Assembly: GCA_023409995.1 (NCBI GenBank)
Contig: JAEYQN010000178.1
Coordinates: 1 to 7,681, forward strand
Direction: 5' to 3'
Origin: Cyanobacteria bacterium OH_CBB_238
Lineage (GTDB): Bacteria > Cyanobacteriota > Vampirovibrionia > Gastranaerophilales > Gastranaerophilaceae
DNA length: 7,681 nt
Shown here one piece after another: positions 1 through 5,644 of this stretch (within the stretch, counting starts at the first letter, position 1; every line of letters begins with the position of its first letter). The position numbers were made by a program, and so were the translations under genes. The notes beneath the pieces were generated by a model. It saw only the letters and a list, made by a program, of their open reading frames with translations, ran no database searches and had not been told where the DNA came from.

Positions 1-27
1 AACCGGTCTTGGAAACCAGGAAAAAAT

Positions 28-35
28 GGAGGTGG
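28..35 (+). promoter_or_regulatory. Ribosome binding site that decides the VRR-NUC start
   Basis: GGAGGTGG lies here. Its GGAGG core ends 6 bases before GTG at 39 but 18 bases before ATG at 51. The spacing therefore favours the GTG start over the in-frame ATG and over the TTG at position 9, which lies upstream of the site. Confidence 0.7.
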
Positions 36-38
36 ACT

Positions 39-311
39 GTGCGAGAAAGTATGATTGAACGCGAATTAGTAAGACAGGTAAAGCAAAGAAATGGAATGGC
101 AATAAAATTCGTAAGTCCTGGGTTTGATGGAGTGCCAGACCGGTTGGTGCTACTTCCAGATAAAATAATAGTATTTGTAGAACTAAAGGCAACAGGAAAA
201 AAGATGCGACCATTACAAGTAAAGCGTAAAAGGCAATTAGAATCCTTAGGATTTAAAGTTTACTGCATTGACAGCAAGGAAGGAATTGAGGTGATGCTTC
301 GTGAAATATGA
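39..311 (+). CDS. VRR-NUC domain nuclease (stand-alone, phage type)
   Basis: A 90-residue protein that is essentially one VRR-NUC domain, a PD-(D/E)XK-type nuclease fold found alone in many Firmicutes phages and fused to FAN1 and some helicases elsewhere. Visible motifs are an N-terminal helix with E9, KFVSPGFDGVPDR at 23-35 (active-site D34), the VELK strand at 47-50 (E48, K50), and Q60 in the following helix. Together these make a complete catalytic set. The GTG start is chosen because a GGAGG sits 6 bases upstream, and because family members commonly begin MREK..IE, which matches MRESMIERELV here. ATG at 51 is a less well-spaced alternative. The gene overlaps the SNF2 helicase by 11 bases, so the two are probably co-translated and may act together. 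Family knowledge suggests Holliday-junction or branched-DNA cleavage; the exact substrate here is unknown. Confidence 0.9.
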   Translation: MRESMIERELVRQVKQRNGMAIKFVSPGFDGVPDRLVLLPDKIIVFVELKATGKKMRPLQVKRKRQLESLGFKVYCIDSKEGIEVMLREI

Positions 312-1674
312 ACCACATAGTTATCAGGAATATGCCAAAGAATTTATTATATTTCATAAAGCCAGTGGGCTACTGTTAGATATGGGATTAGGAAAAACAG
401 TAATCACGCTTACTGCACTATGGGAGTTAGTATTGGATTATTTTGAAGTGGGACATATTCTAATTATTGCACCATTACGAGTAGCAAGAGATACCTGGCC
501 CAAGGAGCTGGAGAAATGGGAGCATTTAAAAGGTCTTACTTATTCGGTGGTAATTGGTACGGAAAATCAAAGAAGAGCAGCACTGACAAAGCCTGCATTT
601 ATCTATATTATCAATCGAGAAAATGTGGAATGGCTGATTCATAATTATCCTTGGAACTTTGATATGATTGTAATTGATGAACTGTCGTCCTTTAAGTCGC
701 ACCAGACAAAACGATTTAAGGCATTACGAAAAGTAAGACCACAGATCAAAAGAATCGTAGGTCTTACTGGAACACCAACCCCTAATGGATTAATTGATAT
801 GTGGTCCCAGATCAATTTATTGGATATGGGAGAACGGTTAGGTAGGTTTATTGGTGGTTATAGAGAACGGTATTTTACACCGGATAAAAGAAACCGAGAT
901 GTTGTTTTTTCTTATAAATTACGGGAAGGAGCAGAGGACGCCATTTATAAGAAAATATCTGACATTTGTATATCTATGAAGGCAACTGATCATTTGCAAA
1001 TGCCAGAATGTATCTATAATACGATTGAAGTGAAAATGAGCGAAAAAGAAAGTAAACAGTATCAACAGTTAGAGCGTGATATGTTGCTGCCATTTGAAGA
1101 TGGTGATATTGATGCAGTCAGTGCAGTGGGATTATCCAATAAATTACACCAACTAGCCAATGGTGCGGTCTATGATGAAAATGGTAAGGTAAAGATCATT
1201 CATGATCGTAAGTTAGATGCCTTAGACGATATTATAGAAGCAGCAAATGGAAAACCAATTTTAATTGCATATTGGTATAAGCATGATAGAGAGCGATTAC
1301 TAAAAAGGTTTCATGCGGTGGCCATTGATAAAAGTGAGGATATTATGAAATGGAATGAGGGACAAATACCAATCGCCATGATTCATCCTGCAAGTGCAGG
1401 CCATGGATTAAATCTGCAGGCGGGAGGATCTACCCTGGTTTGGATGGGACTTACCTGGAGCTTAGAATTGTATCAGCAATGTAATGCAAGACTGTGGCGC
1501 CAGGGACAGAAAAATACCGTTGTAATCGAGCACTTAGTCACAAAGGATACCATTGATGAAGATGTTATGGCCGCATTAGCAAAAAAAGAAAATACGCAAG
1601 AAGCCTTGATACAGGCAGTAAAAGCTAGGATTGGAGGGAAAGCAGATGCAGGAAGTGGAAATAATGATGCGTGA
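301..1674 (+). CDS. SNF2-family DEAD/DEAH-type helicase/ATPase
   Basis: A 457-residue superfamily 2 ATPase with both RecA-like lobes. Motif I is DMGLGKT (27-33, K32), motif Ia is around IIAPLRVARDTWPKE (55-69), motif II is IDEL (125-128), and motif III is GLTGTPTPN (154-162). Lobe two carries AGHGLNLQ (366-373, motif V) and QQCNARLWRQGQ (392-403, motif VI, arginines 397 and 400). This is the compact phage form of SNF2 proteins, usually found directly after VRR-NUC in Firmicutes prophages. It probably translocates on dsDNA or remodels DNA during replication or recombination. The start is GTG, with GAGGTGAT at 288-295 five bases upstream. It overlaps the nuclease by 11 bases and the next gene by 29. 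The motifs look intact, so it should be an active ATPase. The phage-specific substrate is not known. Confidence 0.94.
   Translation: MKYEPHSYQEYAKEFIIFHKASGLLLDMGLGKTVITLTALWELVLDYFEVGHILIIAPLRVARDTWPKELEKWEHLKGLTYSVVIGTENQRRAALTKPAFIYIINRENVEWLIHNYPWNFDMIVIDELSSFKSHQTKRFKALRKVRPQIKRIVGLTGTPTPNGLIDMWSQINLLDMGERLGRFIGGYRERYFTPDKRNRDVVFSYKLREGAEDAIYKKISDICISMKATDHLQMPECIYNTIEVKMSEKESKQYQQLERDMLLPFEDGDIDAVSAVGLSNKLHQLANGAVYDENGKVKIIHDRKLDALDDIIEAANGKPILIAYWYKHDRERLLKRFHAVAIDKSEDIMKWNEGQIPIAMIHPASAGHGLNLQAGGSTLVWMGLTWSLELYQQCNARLWRQGQKNTVVIEHLVTKDTIDEDVMAALAKKENTQEALIQAVKARIGGKADAGSGNNDA
1633..1638 (+). promoter_or_regulatory. Ribosome binding site inside the SNF2 gene
   Basis: GGAGGG sits within the last codons of the SNF2 gene. 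Its GGAGG core ends 8 bases before ATG at 1646, which fixes the start of the HTH regulator. The upstream in-frame TTG at 1631 overlaps the site itself and is not a credible start. Confidence 0.75.
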
Positions 1675-2134
1675 TTATCACAATCTGAAGAGACAGTTAA
1701 ATATCTTAGCTTACGAATTAAAACACTTTAAGGGCATTGACGAAGCAGAATTAATTGAGTCCATGTGCTTTTCCCATCCAGAGGGTGAAAGAGTTATGAC
1801 CAGTACGTTATCGGATAAAACTGCTAAGGTTGCAATTGCCTTAGACTCCAGAAAAGAAAAGATGACGGAGGAGCTGTATCAATTCTACTTTAAAGAATAT
1901 CAGGAACTAAAGGATCGGATTGAGTTTTTTGAGCTTGCTTTATTACAGCTTAGCGGGGAGTTGACTGGGCTCATGCAGGATTTGATTATAAAAAAGTATA
2001 GCTGGGACGAGCTAGCAGATAAATATCATATGAGCAGAACTATGGTAGGACGGTATCGAAAGAAAGCAATTGTCGAGCTTGGTAGTATATATGAACTGAG
2101 AAATCAGAAACAAATTAAATTTATGCTCAGTTAA
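1646..2134 (+). CDS. Phage HTH regulator, RinA/ArpU or sigma-region-4-like
   Basis: A 162-residue protein with long, probably coiled helices through its middle (about 70-115) and a C-terminal helix-turn-helix at about 119-145 (YSWDELADKYHMSRTMVGRYRK). This resembles sigma-70 region 4 and the RinA/ArpU/DUF1492 group of phage late-gene activators. Such genes commonly close the early block of Firmicutes temperate phages, just upstream of the packaging genes, as here. It begins inside the SNF2 gene with a 29-base overlap; MetMet at residues 7-8 is an alternative start. It is followed by a 221-bp non-coding region with a promoter and a terminator, the obvious place for its product to act, by activating transcription or allowing read-through. 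The HTH is visible; family and role come from resemblance and gene order, and direct regulation of the downstream block is inference. Confidence 0.78.
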   Translation: MQEVEIMMRDYHNLKRQLNILAYELKHFKGIDEAELIESMCFSHPEGERVMTSTLSDKTAKVAIALDSRKEKMTEELYQFYFKEYQELKDRIEFFELALLQLSGELTGLMQDLIIKKYSWDELADKYHMSRTMVGRYRKKAIVELGSIYELRNQKQIKFMLS

Positions 2135-2136
2135 TG

Positions 2137-2155
2137 TTACCCCCTTTTTACCCCC
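2137..2155. repeat. Tandem TTACCCCC repeat after the HTH regulator gene
   Basis: Two identical 8-base units, TTACCCCC at 2137-2144 and 2148-2155, are separated by TTT, giving an 11-base period close to one helical turn. They start three bases after the regulator's stop codon. The C-rich strand stands out from the AT-rich surroundings. The spacing would suit a protein binding the same DNA face twice, but no binding partner is shown. Confidence 0.6.
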
Positions 2156-2183
2156 AAAACGAAAGAAAAAGAACGATATAGCA

Positions 2184-2212
2184 AGGGATAACGGTAATAC
2201 AAAAATATCCCT
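2184..2212. repeat. Inverted repeat in the control region
   Basis: AGGGATA (2184-2190) and TATCCCT (2206-2212) are perfect 7-base arms around a 15-base A-rich loop. The CCCT of the right arm could instead pair with AGGG at 2218-2221, so a transcript could form two competing hairpins. It lies upstream of the promoter at 2248 and is not followed by a U-run, so it is more likely an operator or processing hairpin than a terminator. Confidence 0.45.
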
Positions 2213-2247
2213 GCGTGAGGGTTTACTACTTGTGTACTAACATGGAA

Positions 2248-2276
2248 TTGTTATGTCGTTTTTACTGTGGTAATAT
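2248..2276 (+). promoter_or_regulatory. Extended -10 sigma-A promoter, with dyad over the -35
   Basis: TTGTTA (2248-2253) and TAATAT (2271-2276) are separated by exactly 17 bases, with TG at 2268-2269 giving an extended -10 (TGGTAATAT). Transcription would start near 2283. A small dyad, TAACA-N6-TGTTA at 2238-2253, covers the -35 and could be an operator. The promoter drives the downstream block only if RNA polymerase passes the terminator at 2297-2330. Prediction by eye; no expression evidence. Confidence 0.6.
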
Positions 2277-2296
2277 TAAGATGCAAAGAAATGTAA

Positions 2297-2330
2297 GGAG
2301 CTTTACGGGTAATCTCGTAGGGCTTTTTTT
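2297..2330 (+). terminator. Intrinsic terminator/attenuator just upstream of the HTH-zinc finger gene
   Basis: AGCTTTACG (2299-2307) pairs with CGTAGGGCT (2316-2324) across an 8-base loop. The stem has nine pairs, two of them G-U, and is followed by seven Ts (2324-2330). It ends 12 bases before the ribosome binding site of the next gene and begins about 15 bases after the predicted start point of the promoter at 2248. It could both end transcripts from the early block and attenuate the new promoter. Confidence 0.75.
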
Positions 2331-2355
2331 ATACCCATTTTTAAGGAGAGAGGCT

Positions 2356-2808
2356 ATGATTTCATATCAAGAAATAAAAGTAAAAGAATTACGCATGAAG
2401 GGTATGGGATATAAAGCAATAGCCCAGGCCTTAGATTTAGATAGGGACCAAGTACGGTATCAATGCAAAAAGATTGGACTGACCGGGACTAAAGAAGAGT
2501 TGGCAAAAAAAATAGAAGAAGAGAAGCAGCATGGTGAGACTTGTCTATATTGCGGTGATTTGCTTTATCGCTCCAAGTATGCACCCGGTAAAAAGTTTTG
2601 TTGTGATGCCTGCAGAAGAAAATGGTGGAAGGAACATCCGGAGAAGAAAAAGAAATCAGCCCAAGCCAGTTATGTGAAACAGTGTGAGCAGTGCGGCAGG
2701 ACTTTTATTTCCTATGGCTGTAAGACAAGAAGATTTTGTAGCCACGATTGCTACATTCAGAATAGATTTTGGAGGGATGAAGATGGAATTCAAAAAGCTG
2801 CAAATTAA
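2356..2808 (+). CDS. HTH and double zinc-finger protein, phage type
   Basis: A 150-residue basic protein. Residues 1-42 form an HTH-like segment (YQEIKVKELRMKGMGYKAIAQ...DQVRYQCKKIG). Two treble-clef-like zinc-binding units follow: C63-x2-C66 with C82/C83-x2-3-C86, then C110-x2-C113 with C128-x3-C132. The lysine-rich linker at 92-100 could touch DNA. Proteins of this layout are common in clostridial prophages between the late regulator and the terminase genes, usually annotated only as HTH or zinc-finger proteins; no function is established as far as I know. The ATG at 2356 is chosen because AAGGAG (2343-2348) lies 7 bases upstream. The frame stays open back to GTG 2215, but that stretch contains the promoter and terminator. 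It overlaps the methyltransferase gene by 26 bases, indicating coupled translation. DNA binding is likely; its target is unknown. Confidence 0.82.
   Translation: MISYQEIKVKELRMKGMGYKAIAQALDLDRDQVRYQCKKIGLTGTKEELAKKIEEEKQHGETCLYCGDLLYRSKYAPGKKFCCDACRRKWWKEHPEKKKKSAQASYVKQCEQCGRTFISYGCKTRRFCSHDCYIQNRFWRDEDGIQKAAN
2771..2776 (+). promoter_or_regulatory. Ribosome binding site of the methyltransferase
   Basis: GGAGGG ends 6 bases before ATG at 2783. The ATG at 2777 touches the site directly and is too close to be used. Both possible starts give a protein beginning at the ParB-like domain and rule out the longer open frame upstream, which only shadows the zinc-finger gene. Confidence 0.75.
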
Positions 2809-4042
2809 AGATTTGATACCGGCATCTTATAATCCGAGAAAGGATCTTAAACCGGGAGATCCAGAATTTGAAAAGATAAAACGGTCTATAGAAGAGTTTG
2901 GTTATGTAGAGCCTGTTATAGTAAATAGTGATATGACCATTATTGGTGGTCACCAGAGAGCAAAGGTACTAGCTGCTCTTGGGATAAAAAAAATTGACTG
3001 TGTTGTAATAGAGGTTGATAAAACCAAGGAAAAAGCATTGAATATTGCCTTAAATAAAATAACAGGGGAGTGGGATACCGAATCCCTGGCAGTGCTATTA
3101 AAGGATTTGGATACGGAAAGTTATAATATTGAACTTACCGGTTTTGATTGGAATGAGGCAGAAAAACTATTAAAGACACTGGATAAAGAAGATACGTCTA
3201 AGGATGATGAATATGAAATAGAAGTACCGGAGGAGCCAATATCAAGATTGGGTGATGTTTGGAAACTTGGAAGGCACCGCTTGATGTGTGGCGATTCCAC
3301 TTTAAAGCAGGATATGGATATCTTGATTGAAGGAAAAACGGTGGAGATGGTATTTACGGATCCACCTTGGAATGTGAATTATGGTGCAACCGACCACCCA
3401 AGCTGGAAGTCCAGACAGATTAAAAATGACTGTATGAGCAGCGAGGATTTTAAAGAATTTATGGAGAAGTCCTTTGCCAGAATGTCAGAAGCATTAGTAG
3501 TTGGTGGTATGGCCTATGTTGTTATGTCTGCACAGGAATGGGGTTCTTTGATGCCAGCCTTAGCAGATAATAATTTTCACTGGTCCTCCACAATCATATG
3601 GAACAAGGACCGGTTGGTATTATCCAGAAAAGATTATCACACCAGATATGAACCTATATGGTATGGCTGGAAGGATGGAGCACCAAGAATCCATCCATTG
3701 ACAGATAGACAGCAGTGTGATGTTTGGGATATTCCTCGTCCGAGTAAAAGTGAAGAACATCCTACCATGAAACCAGTAGAATTAGTACAGCGAGCCATTG
3801 AGAACAGCAGTAAGCGTGGTAATTTTGTCTTAGATCAGTTTGGAGGCAGCGGTACTACTTTAATTGCCTGTGAGAATACAGGCAGGACTTGCTTTATGAT
3901 GGAGCTGGATCCGAAATATGTGGATGTAATTGTAAATCGATATATTGATAAGGTTGGTAGTACCAGTGAAGTTGTATTGCTTCGTGAGGGGAAAGAATAT
4001 TCCTATGATGAAATGAAAGCACTTGACAATGTAAAAGAGTAG
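2783..4042 (+). CDS. ParB-domain DNA adenine/cytosine-N4 methyltransferase fusion
   Basis: A 419-residue two-domain protein. Residues 1 to about 105 are a ParB/Srx-like domain: DLIPASYNPR (10-19), then the GGHQR box (55-59) corresponding to the G-x-H/R-R box of ParB. The C-terminal part is an amino-methyltransferase with motif IV TDPPW (192-196), HPTMKP (326-331, motif X region) and the SAM-binding FGGSGTT (353-359). The motif order IV...X...I places it in the beta group; DPPW favours N6-adenine, though N4-cytosine is not excluded. No restriction enzyme is adjacent, so it is probably a solitary phage methylase protecting phage DNA or marking it for packaging or regulation. The ParB-like part may bind DNA or a nucleotide. 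It overlaps the zinc-finger gene by 26 bases and precedes terS by 26 bases. Domain calls are firm; specificity cannot be read from sequence. Confidence 0.93.
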   Translation: MEFKKLQIKDLIPASYNPRKDLKPGDPEFEKIKRSIEEFGYVEPVIVNSDMTIIGGHQRAKVLAALGIKKIDCVVIEVDKTKEKALNIALNKITGEWDTESLAVLLKDLDTESYNIELTGFDWNEAEKLLKTLDKEDTSKDDEYEIEVPEEPISRLGDVWKLGRHRLMCGDSTLKQDMDILIEGKTVEMVFTDPPWNVNYGATDHPSWKSRQIKNDCMSSEDFKEFMEKSFARMSEALVVGGMAYVVMSAQEWGSLMPALADNNFHWSSTIIWNKDRLVLSRKDYHTRYEPIWYGWKDGAPRIHPLTDRQQCDVWDIPRPSKSEEHPTMKPVELVQRAIENSSKRGNFVLDQFGGSGTTLIACENTGRTCFMMELDPKYVDVIVNRYIDKVGSTSEVVLLREGKEYSYDEMKALDNVKE

Positions 4043-4053
4043 AGGCATGAATG

Positions 4054-4063
4054 AAGGAGGTGA
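4054..4063 (+). promoter_or_regulatory. Ribosome binding site of the terminase small subunit
   Basis: AAGGAGGTGA is a 10-base match to the 16S rRNA 3' end, with its GGAGG core ending 8 bases before ATG at 4069. An in-frame ATG at 4051 lies just before this site, so its first codons would encode the site itself. The downstream ATG is the true start. Confidence 0.85.
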
Positions 4064-4068
4064 ATATT

Positions 4069-4611
4069 ATGGGCAGTAGAAAAGGAATTCCAAACAAAAA
4101 ACCAAGTAAATATGATACGGACATTATACCGCGACTGACGGACATTAAAGACTGGATTGCAGGCGGAGACAGCGTTCGCGACGTTTGCAAGAAACTTTCT
4201 ATTTCTCCAGATACTTGGTATCGATATTGTAAGGAGCACGAGACACTATCGGAACTTGTAGATATGGGCAAGTGTCTTCTACAACAAGACGTAGAAAAAT
4301 CACTTTTGAAGCTTTGCACTGGCTACGAATATGAAGAATTGAAAACGATTGTGGAAGAGGACCGATCCGGGAAAAAGAGGACCAAACTGGAAAAGACCAA
4401 AAGACACCAGCCACCGTCGGCCCAGGCAATTTCCTTTTTCCTTCGTAATAGGTGCCCAGAGGAGTGGTCTGATAAACGAGAAATCATCGTTGATAACTCT
4501 GGAAATGAGCAGGCAAGGAAGGCATTATTCCTGCAAATATTATCTGGTGAACTACCAGAGGATGAGGAACCGGCGGCTATTGATAATACACAAGATGATG
4601 ATTTGGAGTAG
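4069..4611 (+). CDS. terS: Terminase small subunit-like DNA-packaging protein
   Basis: A 180-residue protein. It has a basic N-terminus (GSRKGIPNKKPSKY), an HTH at about 26-55 (DIKDWIAGGDSVRDVCKKLSISPDTWYRYCKEH), a GYEYEELKTIVE segment (85-96) linked by a charged stretch to RHQPPSAQAISFFLRNRCPEEWSDK (112-136), and an acidic tail. The GY.Y.E..., P...A..FFL.NR.P..W pattern is characteristic of Firmicutes phage small terminase-like proteins. They bind the packaging initiation site as a ring and load the large subunit. The start at 4069 has an ideal ribosome binding site. The gene follows the methyltransferase by 26 bases. Oddly, it is separated from the large subunit by a recombinase gene of about 830 bases. 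Family assignment rests on pattern resemblance and position. Confidence 0.8.
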   Translation: MGSRKGIPNKKPSKYDTDIIPRLTDIKDWIAGGDSVRDVCKKLSISPDTWYRYCKEHETLSELVDMGKCLLQQDVEKSLLKLCTGYEYEELKTIVEEDRSGKKRTKLEKTKRHQPPSAQAISFFLRNRCPEEWSDKREIIVDNSGNEQARKALFLQILSGELPEDEEPAAIDNTQDDDLE

Positions 4612-4617
4612 ACATAG

Positions 4618-4651
4618 AACTCATAACGGAATTAGTGTTATGTTATGAGTT
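4618..4651. repeat. Perfect 10-bp inverted repeat between terS and recombinase
   Basis: AACTCATAAC (4618-4627) and GTTATGAGTT (4642-4651) are perfect complements around a 14-base loop, starting 7 bases after the terS stop. The right side also holds an overlapping second GTTATG (4637-4642), so CATAAC can pair in two registers. The following sequence TTATCTTGAC is not a proper U-run, so termination would be weak. It lies immediately before the possible recombinase promoter and could be an operator or a recombinase binding site. Confidence 0.6.
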
Positions 4652-4655
4652 TATC

Positions 4656-4686
4656 TTGACTGTAGGAGCTGTTAGAGTGATTAATG
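4656..4686 (+). promoter_or_regulatory. Possible weak promoter for the recombinase
   Basis: TTGACT (4656-4661) matches the -35 consensus at five of six positions. The -10 region is poor: TTAATG at 4681-4686, preceded by TG at 4678-4679, sits 19 bases downstream. The spacing is longer than ideal. The position, directly after the inverted repeat and before the ribosome binding site, is the main reason to list it. Confidence 0.28.
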
Positions 4687-4714
4687 TAGTACCAAGAAAA
4701 GGAGGTGCTGCATT

Positions 4715-5545
4715 ATGTTTGATTTAAGCGGCTTTGAAGAATATTTAATGAAAGAAGAACGTAGTGATAATACTATTTCCTGCTATCTTAGGGATGTGAG
4801 AGCATTCTTAGATTGGCAGGAGAAAGAGGTACGCGAAATCAATCCATTTACCCTGCTTAATTATAAGAAATATCTAAATCGGAAGGAAAAAACCATTATT
4901 ACTTCCAACCGGAAGCTAGCCAGTGTAAATGCATTTTGCCGGTATTTATATGATGCAAGGATAATTGATGAGGCCTATACAGTGAAGTTAACCAAGAACC
5001 GGGACAAGTGCCAGTATAAAGGTGTTCCGGAACAGGATTTGCGCCAGATCAGAGCAGATATTATTAAAAGTGGCAATCAGATGCATATTTGCATTATAGA
5101 GGTACTGCTGGGAACTGGAATCCGAGTAAGTGAATTGGCAGAGCTTACTTTGCAGGATATTCATTTAGAGGAGAGTTATCTTAGAATTATTGGAAAAGGT
5201 ACTGTAAATCGCACCATGCCGCTAAATCAGGAAACCAAAGAGGCATTGGAAACATATCTTGCAGTAAGAAAAGAAAATGCCAGTGACAGGCTATTGGTTG
5301 GGCAGAGAGGTCCTATAGGAAGAGGAGCCATATATCTTATATTAAAACAATATGGGGAGCAGGAGCATGTAAAGACAACACCACATATGCTGCGGCATTC
5401 ACTGGCCTATAACCTAATTAAGAATGGGACACCAATGACCACCATACAGCAGATATTGGGTCATGAAAGCATCCTTACTACGAACTTATATTGCCAAACC
5501 ACAGAGCAGGATAAAGCAGAAGCACTAGCAAATATTGAGTGGTAA
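4715..5545 (+). CDS. Tyrosine recombinase/integrase (XerC/D-like)
   Basis: A 276-residue tyrosine recombinase, a compact Xer-like size. Residues 1 to about 85 form the SAM-like core-binding domain (SGFEEYLMKEERSDNTISCYLRDVRAFLDW). The catalytic domain holds every expected residue: R137 (GTGIRVSEL), K161 (IIGKGTVNR), H224 and R227 (PHMLRHS), H250 (LGHES) and nucleophile Y259 (TTNLY). It should therefore be active in strand exchange by a 3'-phosphotyrosine intermediate. There is no extra N-terminal arm-binding domain as in lambda-type integrases. The start is ATG with GGAGGTG (4701-4707) upstream. It lies alone between terS and terL, after a 10-bp inverted repeat and before a strong terminator, so it looks like a self-contained cassette. 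It may be a phage integrase in an unusual place, a multimer-resolution or inversion enzyme, or a mobile insert. Catalytic class is certain; role is open. Confidence 0.92.
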   Translation: MFDLSGFEEYLMKEERSDNTISCYLRDVRAFLDWQEKEVREINPFTLLNYKKYLNRKEKTIITSNRKLASVNAFCRYLYDARIIDEAYTVKLTKNRDKCQYKGVPEQDLRQIRADIIKSGNQMHICIIEVLLGTGIRVSELAELTLQDIHLEESYLRIIGKGTVNRTMPLNQETKEALETYLAVRKENASDRLLVGQRGPIGRGAIYLILKQYGEQEHVKTTPHMLRHSLAYNLIKNGTPMTTIQQILGHESILTTNLYCQTTEQDKAEALANIEW

Positions 5546-5556
5546 AAGATAATGAG

Positions 5557-5584
5557 AGCGTTGCCAATAGGTAGCGCTTTTTTT
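5557..5584 (+). terminator. Intrinsic terminator after the recombinase
   Basis: AGCGTTGCC (5557-5565) pairs with GGTAGCGCT (5570-5578) around a tight AATA loop. The stem has nine pairs, two of them G-U, followed by seven Ts (5578-5584). It lies 11 bases after the recombinase stop and upstream of terL. A late operon crossing it would need read-through or a fresh promoter; none is obvious between here and 5688. Confidence 0.85.
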
Positions 5585-5608
5585 AGTGCTAAAGGAGGGG
5601 TACTTCTA

Positions 5609-5644
5609 TTGTGGAAAATGGGCCCCGTAGCTGAAGGCGCGTAA
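5609..5644 (+). CDS. Possible 11-codon leader ORF before terL
   Basis: A strong ribosome binding site, AAAGGAGGGG (5591-5600), sits 8 bases before TTG at 5609, which opens an 11-codon frame reading MWKMGPVAEGA and ending at TAA 5642. No longer gene uses this ribosome binding site. The coding stretch is notably GC-rich (GGGCCCC, GGCGCG) against its AT-rich setting. It could be a leader peptide, the stump of a lost gene, or a chance frame over a DNA or RNA element. I do not recognise the peptide. Low confidence that it is translated. Confidence 0.25.
   Translation: MWKMGPVAEGA

Noticed and set aside
1..58. Possible 3' end of an upstream gene (frame 1 ends with TGA at 52-54; frame 2 ends at 56-58)
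   Set aside because: Both frames are open for fewer than 20 codons and neither stretch is recognisable, so the upstream gene cannot be assigned. The frame 1 stop does overlap ATG 51 as ATGA, which slightly favours that alternative VRR-NUC start.
2215..2355. Upstream in-frame extension of the HTH-zinc finger gene to GTG 2215
   Set aside because: The stretch holds a promoter and a terminator, has no ribosome binding site at 2215, and the ATG at 2356 has an excellent one.
2684..2782. Upstream extension of the methyltransferase frame
   Set aside because: It runs through the zinc-finger gene in another frame; family domain boundaries and the GGAGGG at 2771 place the start at 2783.
301..4042. SNF2 helicase plus methyltransferase as a DISARM-like or restriction-modification defence system
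   Set aside because: The helicase is the short phage form coupled to VRR-NUC, the two genes are separated by a control region, and no DrmA/DrmB or restriction endonuclease is present. The usual phage gene order explains them better.
3860..4429. Several minus-strand open frames across the methyltransferase end and terS
   Set aside because: They shadow well-supported + strand genes, overlap one another, and give hydrophobic or cysteine-rich translations without recognisable domains.
4349..4648. 99-codon + strand frame inside and after terS
   Set aside because: It is an alternate frame of the terS gene with no ribosome binding site and an arginine-rich, low-complexity translation; terS has clear family motifs.
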